Positions 53,501 through 64,000 of a DNA stretch of 64,000 nucleotides are shown here, piece by piece. The stretch is taken from positions 28,560,749 through 28,624,748 of the forward strand of contig OZ025240.1 of the NCBI GenBank assembly GCA_964019155.1. The letters are read 5' to 3'. Below the pieces are notes generated by a model. That model did not search any database. It saw nothing but the letters and a program-made list of their open reading frames with translations, and had not been told where the DNA came from. Origin of the DNA: Osedax fenrisi (lineage: Eukaryota > Annelida > Polychaeta > Sabellida > Siboglinidae). The position numbers and the translations under genes were made by a program. Within the stretch, counting starts at the first letter, position 1. Every line of letters begins with the position of its first letter.

Positions 53501-54060
53501 ATTTAATATTCTATATACTACATCTAATTTTTAGTAAAATATATATTAATTATTATTTTTAACATTGGTTTTTTAAATGTTAATTAAAGTATGATATGTT
53601 TATTAAATTAGTAGTATTACTTTACATGAGTATACATATTCTGAATCGGCATATAGGAAAACGTATATTACTTTTTTATATTTATACATACATACCTATT
53701 TATATAAAAATGGTTAATTATAAATAATTATATCAGTATTATATTGATAAACATACTATACAACTCGAATCAAATCTTTAACTATCATAATAAATACTTA
53801 TGATATACTTAAACTGATAACTAATAACCTATAATTAAACATATTCGTAAACTTATAACTAATAACAGATATGATAAACATGATAACGAACAAGTTATAT
53901 ATATATATAAAAATTATAAGATATTAAAATTAAATATAATATATAATAGGTGCATGATAAGAGTTTAGTATACTATATGTGATAACACAGCAGAGATAAG
54001 TGACAAGAGATAACTTGTCAGAGATAAGAGGTTATAGATTAGAGAGAGAGAGAGTGATAA
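52895..54060. other. AT-rich 5' part of intron 1
   Basis: (TA)n at about 53442-53510; GAGATAA-rich stretch at 53985-54050 next to exon 1. No other feature. Confidence 0.55.
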
Positions 54061-54065
54061 CTAGC

Positions 54066-54261
54066 CGGTGATTCCGATAACACTGATAACGATGTAGGAC
54101 GACTTCACCAGTAGATTACCGTAGATACCCTCTCGAGCGTACTGTTCATCGTACGCGGTAGCGTTCTCGATCATGTTGCTGTGGTAACGGCTTCGTTCCC
54201 TGGCGAGTAAATCGTACCCTGGCGAGTAAATGCGCAGCGATGTTCGGCTCTCATCTCTCAT
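54066..54261 (-). CDS. Class A GPCR, exon 1: N-terminus and TM1
   Basis: Encodes 65 codons plus one base. The first Met (54261) follows an in-frame upstream TAG. The N-terminal domain is charged and has one N-glycosylation site (NAT, residues 33-35). TM1 runs KSSYIVISVIGIT and continues as G-NSIAIMVL in exon 2. A 19-bp tandem duplication (54198-54216 and 54217-54235) lies in the N-terminal part and shifts the frame relative to a single copy, so Met30 at 54174 is an alternative start. The donor is GC (G|GCTAGT). No signal peptide is evident, as is common for class A receptors. Confidence 0.8.
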
Positions 54262-54349
54262 CTGTATCGTTTGTATTGCCGCGTATAATATAGTCGCAGC
54301 CTAGCGATCGTATCGCGAACTAGCGACAATGTGCACTAACAGCGCCACC

Positions 54350-54355
<6 letters not shown>
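54262..54355 (-). promoter_or_regulatory. GC-richer 5' flank of the receptor (5' UTR or promoter)
   Basis: About 95 bp of clearly higher GC upstream of the first Met, ending at a (TA)n tract at 54357-54387. It probably holds 5' UTR or the promoter. No defined core element can be named, and ATACAG just before the Met could also be a splice acceptor. Confidence 0.35.
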
Positions 54356-54387
<32 letters not shown>

Positions 54388-54390
<3 letters not shown>

Positions 54391-54633
54391 CGATGAGTGT
54401 ATTTACGAACTTACATATATATAGAGATAATTATCTCTAGATCTTGGTATGTGCGATACACTATGTGCTATTGACATTATAATTATATGTAATTAGAATA
54501 TCCTACTTCGAATGTGTGTTACTTGTGCTATTTGTCGCTTATCTATATATAGTGAATATATTCACTTTTTACTACAACATATATGTTGTATGGTATACCA
54601 TTTTATTAATAGTGTCGAATAATATGGTACATA

Positions 54634-54671
<38 letters not shown>

Positions 54672-54898
54672 TTGTACTAATCGATAATAGGTGATACCAT
54701 ATTCTCTATAAAGTATTAACTAGGAATATATTATCGCTATAGTACAATTTCCTTCCTCTATGGTTAAGTGTGTATCTATTTAACTAAATTGCTATATATA
54801 TAGGTGATTACCTTTATTTTTCTAATTATCTATCTAGTTCCCTCGTGTTATCTTTAGCATTCTCTCTCTATATCTCGTTATATATATACTATAACTTA
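54388..54898. other. AT-rich spacer upstream of the receptor
   Basis: (TA)n at about 54638-54669; no gene recognised. Confidence 0.5.
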
Positions 54899-55200
54899 TT
54901 TTGTGGCTCAGTTGACTAAGGCGTCAGACATAAAAGCAGTATACTGTCCTATAGGACACGTGTTCACGCTACTTCCGTATACGGTATACAGTGTATACCA
55001 TTCAAATAAGTCTTAAAATATTATTTAGAAGTGAACTTATATAATTGTGTATATATAAATGATCGGCTCTCGTTAAAACCACGAATATCTTAACACGAGA
55101 GCGGCTTCGAATGGACATTATAGCAATACAGTTATAAGTGAAAACTTCAGCTAAGTTCCTGGATGGGATGAAAGGACTCCACTAAAATATAAATTAAAAA
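54899..55200 (+). mobile_element. tRNA-derived SINE, full length
   Basis: Head TGTGGCTCAGTTGACTAAGG; body AGAAGTGAACTTATATAATT and AACACGAGAGCGGCTTCGAA; tail TTCCTGGATGGGATGAAAGG with CTCCACTAAAA. The B-box region is altered by a GTATACGGTATACAG palindrome. It is followed by (TA)n at 55211-55262. Confidence 0.85.
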
Positions 55201-55207
55201 AATAATA

Positions 55208-55210
<3 letters not shown>

Positions 55211-55262
<52 letters not shown>
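55211..55262. repeat. (TA)n microsatellite
   Basis: About 52 bp of TA after the SINE tail. Confidence 0.95.
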
Positions 55263-55265
<3 letters not shown>

Positions 55266-55903
55266 TTCTCTATGTCTATACCTTTCTATATCACTATATA
55301 TCTCGTAGTAATTATTCTGGAGGTATATCTCTTATCTGTTACTTATTTCTATGTTTCTTTATTCTAATATAAATTAGTTTACATTTTTATTTTATCTCAT
55401 TATAATTTATTTTCTAACTTATATTCTTATCATTTATATCAATAATAATCCTACTTTTCTTGCTATCCTTACGTAAATTACATTAATACCTATTTGCATC
55501 TAGATGCAATGTATTTATTCAATAAAATGCAAGAATTTGAGAATTCAAATTGTGGAGCTTATTACTTTGTAGAATATAGTCTACGTAGTCTACTATATAG
55601 AGTCTACCTAAAGAGTATATTGTTGTAATCAAGTTAAATTTTGATAATGGCGGTAATTAATAATACTGATATAATCTCTAAATATATATGAGAGAAAATA
55701 CATAATTATTAGGAGTTTATTGGAGTGTACAAACAAAACAAATTTCAAAAGAAGATACATCATAATAACATATTATCAAATATAAAATTTAAATCATACG
55801 AGAAATTCAAAATTGTATATTTTCTATTAATATTTAACAATGTAATTGATAAATATGTTAAAAAGTTAATCGTGTAATTATTACTAATTTTATTATATAC
55901 ATA

Positions 55904-56937
55904 TTACCTTGTTCCGTCGAGTCGAAGCCGACCCCTGGCGAAGCCCATTATAGCTATTCTCCATCCCGCTCTATCTCTAGCATCTAGTCGGAGATTCGTG
56001 ATATCTTTAGAGAAATATTTGTGTATGTTATCGAGCCAAATTAAACGTGGTCTCCCTCTTCCTCGCCGACCTTCCATTCTTCCCAGCATTATTTGCAATT
56101 CCATCACATCTGCTCTAACAACGTGTCCGAAAAATAGAGCAGAATTGATAATTCGAGATTCGAGATTCTAGATTCGATTTTATTATATCTCGGTATTTCT
56201 CTTACTATCTAAGTAGGTTTCTATTACTATCTAAGTAGGTACCTCTTACTATCTAAGTAGGTACCTCCAGCAGCATAGTTCGAAAGCATCAGTTTTTCCC
56301 CTATCTACCGTTTTGATAGTCCAGGTTTCTGCTCCATATAGGATAATATAAATACCAGTGTATGAACAATTATTATTGTGGTCGTTAGGCTGATGCCTCT
56401 CTCTTTGAATATATTCAATGAATATATTCGTATATAGGCTATATAGCCTATAGCCTATGGGTATATATACCTGCAGACTTCACGTCGCATATTGTTCCAT
56501 TGCGAGTTTTCTTCGTAGCTCCTTATCGGTGACTCCATCATTTGTAATTAGAACTCACAGGAAGATATATGTATCAATGATTTCGATATTGTTATCATCT
56601 ACTATGATATGGTCCAATTGTATAGGACATTTAAATATAATCTGGCTTCTTCGCTTGCTCTTTTGACTTTTGTAATTAGCTTTGTTCCTGCTATCAATGT
56701 TGTGTCGTCTGCAAATCAAAGGTTTGTAACTTTCTTTCCACCTATACTAATGCATTTATCCCACTTTTCCATGACATCTCGCATTATTTTTTCTGCATAG
56801 ATATTGAACAGCAATGGGGATAGGATGCATCCTTGCCGTACTCCTTTACCAATCGGGATGTTACTTGTTTCACCATATATGGTATACTCTGAGAGTATAC
56901 TCTGTCCTTACATTATTGATTTGTGTAGGGGAAAGTA
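55904..56937 (-). pseudogene. RTE-type LINE, C-terminal part (copy B)
   Basis: Minus strand, in order: GKGVRQGCILSPLLFNIYAE near 56850; FADDTTLIAGT, the catalytic ADD box, near 56705; LYGAETWTIKT and DAFELCCW near 56270-56340; then MLGRMEGRRGRGRPRLIWLD and RAGWRIAIMGFARGRLRLD, ending in a stop at 55904. These are the palm, thumb and C-terminal motifs of BovB/RTE reverse transcriptases. A stop precedes FADD and frames shift several times. The rest of the element lies at 57829-57878 and 60322-61740. Confidence 0.88.
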
Positions 56938-57826
56938 ACCGAATAAGGACACTCTCGGTATCTCAGAAACCATACATCCTACAAAAAAAATGTTTATTAA
57001 TAAAATATTCATAATTATATAAATAGTCTAATAAAGTATTTTTTATTTTTTTATTATTAAAAATATTGCTGATATATCCAATAAAGTGATTTTTTTTATT
57101 ATGTTTTTATGTAATTTATGAAACAAAAATGTCAACTTAAAACCTTCTAAAGAATATACAAATTTATAGATATAAAACATAACAATATATTATTAAAAAA
57201 TAAAGCATTCTAAAATTATATATATATACTTTCTATATTTGTTATATAATATTCATTAAGTTAAAAGCATATATCTAGAGGTCATATAAGTTCCTAATAC
57301 GGACACTCTATATGTCTTAATACGGACACCCCTATAACCAATCAGCGCGCAGCGTATGAACTATTCTGATATTCATAAAAATCGCGAACGTTATAATATT
57401 AATACCACCAAGAAAGATAAATTTACAAATATTATTATTTAGATACTTAAATTGTATTATTAATTAAACAATAATAAAAATAAATAAATTATTAACTAAT
57501 TAAATTAGAATAAATTGTTCATAAAATTAATTATTTGTATATATGTAATTGTAGTTTGTCTGATTGATTCATCAATAATATATAGTTTATCTAGTGGTAT
57601 ATAGGGTGTCCGTATTATAACACAGGGTATCCGTATTCGGACATGGGTACCGAATACGGGCATCCCCGTTGTGGAACTAAAAGATTAAATAAAATTTTAA
57701 AATCACGTGTACAATAATATCTATAATCATAAAATATTGATATATTGTAATTTTTGAATAAAATAATGAGTCATAAATGGTTAAGACCATTTATTGTTAA
57801 AGTGTCCGTATTAGGTTACTTTCCCC
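56938..57826 (+). mobile_element. MITE A inserted in the RTE LINE (889 bp)
   Basis: GGGGAAAGTAACCGAATAAG to AGGTTACTTTCCCC with TA on both sides (56936-56937, 57827-57828). LINE sequence resumes on both sides: the right flank encodes IPDHLI on the minus strand, just N-terminal of the VRQGCILSP block on the left flank. Confidence 0.88.
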
Positions 57827-57878
57827 TATACATTTCTCAACATTATTATCAGATGATCGGGTATATTTGAGAGTGCAC

Positions 57879-60173
57879 CAGGGGTCGCGCTAATGTGCAG
57901 TCAACGCAACAATGGGAAGTCAATAATTTATTTGTGCAGTCAATTTTTCAATTTTGTGCAGTCAATTTTTTAATTTTGAGCAACAATATTTGTATTATTC
58001 TAATTAATTGTTGGAGGCATCATGTAAGATGCATACCATTCGGGGCTTTTCCCGATATTGTTATATTACCTAGCACAAGAAGATCACCAATAACAATATA
58101 TTGTGGTGTACTATATAGTAAATAGACCAGTATATGAAGCATCTAAGTTCTGAATATCATAACAAAATGTATTATTGCTTATCAAAAATAGATTGAAGGG
58201 ATACAAAAATCAGATAAGACATCACAAGAAAACTATATATTAAAGGCAAATAGTGAGTTAGCTTATAAGATAGGATCGTTATTGATCATGGTGTATTATG
58301 ATGCAAATAAGTTGGTTTATTTTAATATTCTTTCCCTGATAGAGCAGTTGTTAATATAATGGCATCAAAATTTAAATATAATTCTGATGATAATATTATT
58401 ACGAATTCCGATTTACAATATATGACGCCCATACACATCAATAATTATATCCGTTATAATAGATACATATATGGAAACATTACAAAAAAAATCAAAAATT
58501 CTACTGCAGACTGCAAATGCTTCGATCAGACGGTAGTGTATACACAGCACAATGTTGATAAGATATACACACTTTCGAAATTAATAGATAAAGTTGGAAA
58601 CTAATCGCTTATATTTATAGGTCTAGGAGAACCTTTGGAAAGTGGAGCTCGTGGGATATTTAACACAATGATTAAATCAATGGAAAATATTTTTGGAAGT
58701 AACAACAAATTTAATAATGAAAGAGGTTTCGTCGTTGGTGACATATGTAAATACAGGACATAATAATGGTTTATGGAAGATATTTCAATATTATAAATTG
58801 GAGAGGTTCAGCGAACCCGTAGCTCCTCTACTTACAATATGGTGTTGTACACACAAGTCAAGTATGCATATGGCATGGAAGTAATGAAATACTAGAATTT
58901 AAATATATACTGATGACATTAAAGGGTATTTCATCATATTTCGCTAAATCTGGTGCCAGATGCAGAGAGTTAAAAAATATTGCAATATACAATAACCTTA
59001 TTGTTTGCTCATTTCCAAAAATATTTGAAATAAGATAGAGTGAATTCACTCATCAAATAGTTGAAAGCATATTAAAATCATAGAATGTATTAATAATGTA
59101 TTTTAATTCAACGACATGCAATGAAGCCCGTGGATTTTCAACGTACCTTTGCAATGAACATAACCTCCATCTATTATGCTTTATGGCCGATGTTTTAGTT
59201 ATATTATCTCGATATAAAAAAAATGCAATCCGATTCGACTATGATATGTGATATTCATCAACATCTTAATAACATTTAGGTATATAAACAATTATCATAT
59301 TTATATATTTAATATTGCAAAATACAATGCCTATATTCCCTGTTATTCAGAGTAAAATAAATAATGTTTCATAATATTTCATAATATTTTGTAACTTTAA
59401 TAGATTATGCTGAATACATTATTAAAAACCGATTTAATTGGCGGATGGATTACTAAGTTAATCGAATCAATTGAAAAACCCAATGTTACTCATTACTTGA
59501 AAGGTATTGAGTTGAAGAGAAAAAATAAACGTGAAGTAAGACATAATTTATATGTATGTGAAAGATATATCTACAATAAAAGTAGAACTTATAAAAACTT
59601 TAATAAATAATCTTAAGATACAACAGATGAAAATATATTTTCAAAATTTGAACATTTTATTAAATTAAAAGAAGAAGTAAACATAAAGCAAGTAAATACT
59701 TTGATAAGTGCTGATTTGAACTTAAGAGATTTATCCTTACAATATAATGATTTATTATTGCATTCAGAAATTAATATATTCAGAAAATATAATATTCGTG
59801 AACTTGTTATAAGGCTATCAAGGTATGTATGAAATATACATAAAATATACCTAATATAAATTTATTATTATCTAGCATGGAAAAAAATATCTACATTGTG
59901 TTGTAGGTACATACAGTACAATATACAGTATAGTATAGCTACATATTGTATAATTATATGCGCTAAACCAAGGGAATTTTGTCTGGTTCAAGAAAATATA
60001 AAGGAGAAGAAGAAAATGAAATTCCTTTTAAAACAATAACATTCTAAATATAGCATAATAAATAATAAACATAAACGCTTCATCTTTGTAGTCATACGTT
60101 TTTGCTATAATTATCAGTATTTCAGCTTACATGCATATATATATATATATATTACCTACCTATACATTTATAA

Positions 60174-60218
<45 letters not shown>

Positions 60219-60313
60219 CTATACTGTATAGTCTATACAATATTAATTGATAAATAATTATTAATAATTATATATTTATGTGCAGTCAATATTATTCCTT
60301 AATCAGACCCCTG
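57879..60313 (+). mobile_element. hAT transposon 1 inserted in the RTE LINE (2.4 kb)
   Basis: Ends CAGGGGTC and GACCCCTG, with further near-terminal TGTGCAGTCAA copies at both sides. The octamer GAGTGCAC is perfectly duplicated (57871-57878, 60314-60321). The RTE reading ATACTATGGTGCACTC breaks exactly at this octamer and resumes across the element. Interior: degraded hAT transposase on the plus strand. Confidence 0.9.
57990..59830 (+). pseudogene. hAT transposase, degraded
   Basis: Plus-strand fragments in family order. CWRHHVRCIPFGAFPD lies near 58010 and FDQTVVYTQHNVDKIY near 58520. PVAPLLTIWCCTHKSS lies near 58820, the WC-H-S region of the hAT catalytic core. FAKSGARCRELKNIA and FPKIFEIR lie near 58940-59035, ADVLVILSRYKK near 59190, and LIGGWITKLIESIE near 59440. 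DLNLRDLSLQYNDLLLH near 59710 is the last recognisable part. The C-terminal dimerisation domain is not seen. Stops separate the pieces. Confidence 0.75.
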
Positions 60314-60321
60314 GAGTGCAC

Positions 60322-61740
60322 CATAGTATTTGATGATCTATACAGTCAAATTCCTTTTTGTAGTCAATGAAGCATATGAATAGTTCTCTTTGATGTTCTC
60401 TATCTTTTTCAATCATATATCTCAAGTTAGCAATATGATCTGTAGTTACTCTACCTCTCTGAAACCCGGCTTGTTTTATTGGTAGTTCAGGGATGAGGAA
60501 GGTATCAAGCATTTTCTGCAATACTCTTAGGAGTAGTTTACTAGAATGTGATATTAAGGCGGTTATTCAGTAGTTTAAACTGGAATTCCACATTCTTTGT
60601 TATCGTCCTTTTTGTAAATAGGTAATACATTGATTTCTTCCAGTTATTTGTCCATATCTGTGTTTTCTATATGCTATTACACAGACTCGTCATGACTCTT
60701 ATAGCTATATCACCTTCTGCTTTTAGGAATTATATAGGTATTCCATCGCAACCTGGAGCTTTTCTGTAAGATATGTGGTGGATTAATTCTTTTTCTTCTA
60801 TTTCTAATACATCAGGTTCGTCCTCATATAAATTCTCATTAAAAGTGTAATTTATATTGGGATCTCTTCTGTAGGATCTCTTCCTATAGATTTTCCATCT
60901 TTTTTTTATATCCTTTTCTATTGAAAACACTCTTCCATTACTTATTTTCACAGAACCACATATTGAGCTGCGTAATTCTGTCATCTCTTTTATCTCTTTA
61001 AACGTGTATCTTGTTTTACTATTTTATTATTCTCTTCAATTTGTTTACATTTATCTATTGTGCGTTACACTTTATCCTGTCTTGATTTCTTCTGGAATAC
61101 TGCGTTAATTTTCTATATTCTTCATAGTTTCCTTTAAGGAAAAGAAACAGAGAATAAAAAGGTCCCTTTTTATTCTCTGTCTCTTTTATTATATTTCGAA
61201 AGTCATTCCATAGTTCTTCAGGTTATCTATCTTCTGTCGTAAGCTCGTTATCCCTATTTGTATCTCTACACCATAGTCAAGTCCGATTTTTTCAACATCG
61301 TATATTGGAGTTTGCTTTGATCGTTGTATTCGTTTGAGCTTGATATTGATGTCTCCTATTAGCAAATTATGGTCAGTGCTACAATCAGTTCCAGGCAATG
61401 TTGTAACTCGCTTTATATTGCTTTTCCATCTTGTCTTGCACAACATATAATCAATATGGTTTCTAGTAATTTTTCCGGCGATCTCCACGTATAAAGTCTC
61501 TGTGGATGCAACTTGAAGAATGTATTCATTATTCGAAGGTCATTTTTACTACAAAATTATACAAATTGACATCTCGCTCGTTTCTCTCATCTAAACCAAA
61601 ATTACCAGTAATGTCATTTGATATATCTTTGAATAAACCTTAGAATTCCAGTCTCATATGATATAAAGACTATCTCGACTATGTGTCTGGTCTATTACAG
61701 ATTGTACTGTCTCTAAAAAAGTGTATAGGTGTATGTTTAT
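60322..61740 (-). pseudogene. RTE-type LINE, endonuclease to RT finger (copy B)
   Basis: Minus strand, in order: TRNHIDYMLCKTRWKSNIKR and GTDCSTDHNLLI (endonuclease end, 61488-61189), a palindromic break at about 61141-61188, KINAVFQKKSRQDK and CKQIEENNK near 61040-61120, KDIKKRWKIY and EDEPDVLEIEEKEL with KAPGCDGIPI (60984-60730), then KQAGFQRGRVTTDHIANLRY and FICFIDYKKEFDCIDHQ (motif A, 60521-60330). It is interrupted at GGTGCACTC by the hAT. The endonuclease N-terminal half is missing at the same point as in copy A. Confidence 0.88.
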
Positions 61741-61834
61741 AGGTTTCTATTGTATAATAATTGTAGCAATTTTGTCATTTACGGGTTACATTTTTTAACT
61801 TAAAACCCATCATACATCTACGGAGTTATACATA

Positions 61835-61871
<37 letters not shown>

Positions 61872-62490
61872 GAAACCTCTATATAAGATAATGGTACTGG
61901 TACACTAAGATACTATTACTTTTCAATAATGTTGTTCTTATAAAGAGGATTTCTTATAAAGAGGTTTTTACTTTTCAAATGATTTTAAGAATTAATTTAT
62001 TATTTAAAATGCATTATATAACCTATATATATGTATTTTACCGGTAAACTATAAATCTATGATATAACCTATAGGTTATATCAGGGAGATCCTTGGTTAT
62101 ATATAGTATATTTATTAATACAAAATTAAATGTCATTAGATTTACGTTAGAAATTATAAATTATCATTGATGAGGATACAAATTTGTATACTATTTATTA
62201 TATTATATATAATGTAATTAATAGTATAATAATCTATTATATATTTAATAAATAATTGTATAATATAATAAATTGTATCATCAATAAATTTAAGAATATA
62301 ATAACATTTATAAATTAATTTTAATAAATTCAAGGATAAAAATAAAATTTATTAATTCATTTTAATAAATTTTAATAAATTAAAGATATACAATAACATT
62401 TATTAAATAATTTTAATTCAATTTTAGCTATTTATGTAATATAAAATATTTGTAACAATTGAAACAAAAATATCTTATATAATACAACAA
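61160..62490 (-). repeat. Inverted duplicate of about 39866-41087 (arm 2)
   Basis: Carries the same LINE breakpoint, the same CTCCGTAGATGTATGATGGG and ACCAAGGATCTCCCTGATAT blocks and the same MITE C interior as arm 1, in opposite orientation. Confidence 0.8.
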
Positions 62491-62736
62491 TATATGAAAG
62501 TATTAATTAATTTGTATAATATTTATCAATATACAATACTTCTATTTATATTAATATATAATTATTTTATATTTTGTATACAATAAGTTTCTTATAAAGA
62601 GGTTTTTCTTATATATGATTTTCTTATAAAGAGGTTTTTTAATGTGGAAAGGGTTGAATTTCAACCAAATGTGTGATAAATGTTCTTATAAGTTTGTTTT
62701 TCTTATAAATAGGTTTATTATAGAGAGGTGTGACTG
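61868..62736 (-). mobile_element. MITE C copy 2, pogo-like TIRs
   Basis: Left end AAGTGAAACCTCTATATAAG and right end its inverse, GAGAGGTGTGACTG. TA is on both sides, but these lie in (TA)n. Subterminal TTCTTATAAAGAGGTTTTT motifs are repeated at both ends as in copy 1. No ORF. Confidence 0.78.
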
Positions 62737-62931
62737 TATATATATATATATATATATATATATTGATATCATCTGAAATCAGTAATTAATTAGTAAATAA
62801 GTTTATTTATTATTAAATATATATTATACTATCTTGATATATATCTCAAAGGAATGTACTATCTACATATGAATATACAAAATATATTGTATGCCATAGG
62901 CTAGATATATATATCTGAATATATATATGTA

Positions 62932-63862
62932 GGGGAAAGTATACTTTTGTTTACAAAGTATAGTTATAACCTATATGAATTATGATACCAAAGCTTTGCT
63001 AATACGGACACTTTAACAATAAATGGTCTTAACATTTTATGACTCAATATTTTTATTTTATTATTATTAAAAAATTACAATTTATTAATATTTTATGATT
63101 ATGGATATTATTGTGATTTTAAAATTGTATTTACTCTTTTTATCCAATAGATAACGGGGTGTCCGTATTCGGTACCCATGTCCAAATACGGACATCCTGT
63201 GTTATAATACGGACACTCCATATACCACTAGATAAACTATATATTATTGATGAACCAATGAGGTAAATTATAATTACATTATTTATAATTAATTTTATTA
63301 ATAATTTAATATAATTTAATTAGTAATTAATTTATTAATTTTATTATTTTATTTATTAATAATATAATTAAAGTAACTAAATAATGACATTTTTAGATTT
63401 AGCTTCATTGGTGATATTATTATTATAACGCCCGCGACTTTTTATGAAAATCAGAATAGTTCACAAGCTGCTCGCTGGTTGGTTACAGGGTGTCCGACGG
63501 ACACTGTCCGTATTACGACATCTAGAGTATCCGTATTAATAACTTATATTACCTATATGCTTATAACTTAATTAATATTATATATAATGTTTAGAATTCT
63601 TTAGTTTCAATAATATAGTATTATATTTTATATCGATTTGTATATTCTTGAGAAGGTTTTAAGTTGACATTTGTTTTCATAAATTTAATAACGTAATAAA
63701 AAAAATCGCTTATTGGATATATCAGCACTATTTTGAATAATTAAAAAATACTTATTTAGACTAATTATATAATTATGAATATTTTATTCATTACAATTTT
63801 ATTATTTTATTTTGAAGGATTTATGGTTTCTGAGATACCGTCCGTATTCGGTTACTTTCCCC
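62932..63862 (-). mobile_element. MITE A copy, inverted (931 bp)
   Basis: Starts GGGGAAAGTA after TA and ends CGGTTACTTTCCCC, followed by TG instead of TA. The internal landmarks run in reverse order relative to 30932-31834. It contains the GTGTCCGACGGACACTGTCC palindrome absent from the copies at 30932 and 56938. Confidence 0.82.
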
Positions 63863-64000
63863 TGCGTTGTTACGGTTAACAAGAAACGAAGTTAACTATA
63901 AAGAATATACTGTTTATGTGTAGCTTAATTATTTTATATAGAGAGAAATTAAATCGCTGTATGTATAATGTATAGTATACACACAGGGGTGTATTTGAAT
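63863..64000. other. Window end, no feature
   Basis: Short AT-rich stretch with nothing recognisable. Confidence 0.5.

Overview
This window is nuclear DNA from an animal with a very AT-rich, repeat-saturated genome. The evidence is a spliced 7TM receptor gene, tRNA-derived SINEs, RTE-type and L2/CR1-type LINEs, hAT, Harbinger and Helitron-like transposons, LTR remnants and dozens of (TA)n tracts. An invertebrate is likely, but I cannot place it more narrowly. Nothing bacterial, and no CRISPR array, rRNA or intact tRNA gene, is visible.

The only host gene I can support lies on the minus strand and spans 54261 down to 6566. It is a rhodopsin-class (class A) G-protein-coupled receptor in six coding exons: 54261-54066, 25620-25145, 20258-20184, about 15424-15293, 8822-8678 and 6684-6566. 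Together they encode about 380 codons: an N-glycosylatable N-terminus, TM1 with GN, TM2 with LAD, ECL1 Trp, Cys3.25, a VER triplet where DRY is expected, TM4 Trp, ECL2 Cys, TM5 Pro/Tyr, a short third loop, TM6, NPIVY in TM7, a basic helix 8 and a short tail. Less than 3% of the 47.7 kb locus is coding. Exons stand out as islands of higher GC. Two introns appear to use GC donors with the same GGCTAGTT context. Exon 2 carries an in-frame TAG in TM3, inside what looks like a two-codon insertion, so this allele may be a pseudogene. Intron 5 is about 95% one perfect (CTA)n tract of 1.89 kb that runs right up to the 3' splice site.

Region by region: 1-6565 is 3' flank with MITE fragments and a Helitron-like element carrying about 13 degenerate internal repeats. 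Intron 4 (8823-15292) and intron 3 (15425-20183) hold a hAT MITE, TA-flanked MITEs and SINEs. Intron 2 is mostly a 4.3 kb Harbinger-like element with a TTA target duplication. Intron 1 (25621-54065, 28.4 kb) holds an L2/CR1-like LINE fossil, a miniature LTR element, a MITE, a Helitron with a 1.1 kb internal minisatellite, a hAT element interrupted by a SINE, an RTE endonuclease fragment, a 5.1 kb 15-bp VNTR with higher-order structure, a 12-bp telomere-like minisatellite and an LTR with its primer-binding site. Upstream of the gene (54262-64000) lies an RTE LINE split by a hAT transposon with a perfect 8-bp target duplication and by a MITE with a TA duplication. Its 5' part is repeated in inverted orientation at about 39.9-41.1 kb.

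Most other long open frames are read-through of tandem repeats and are not annotated as genes.
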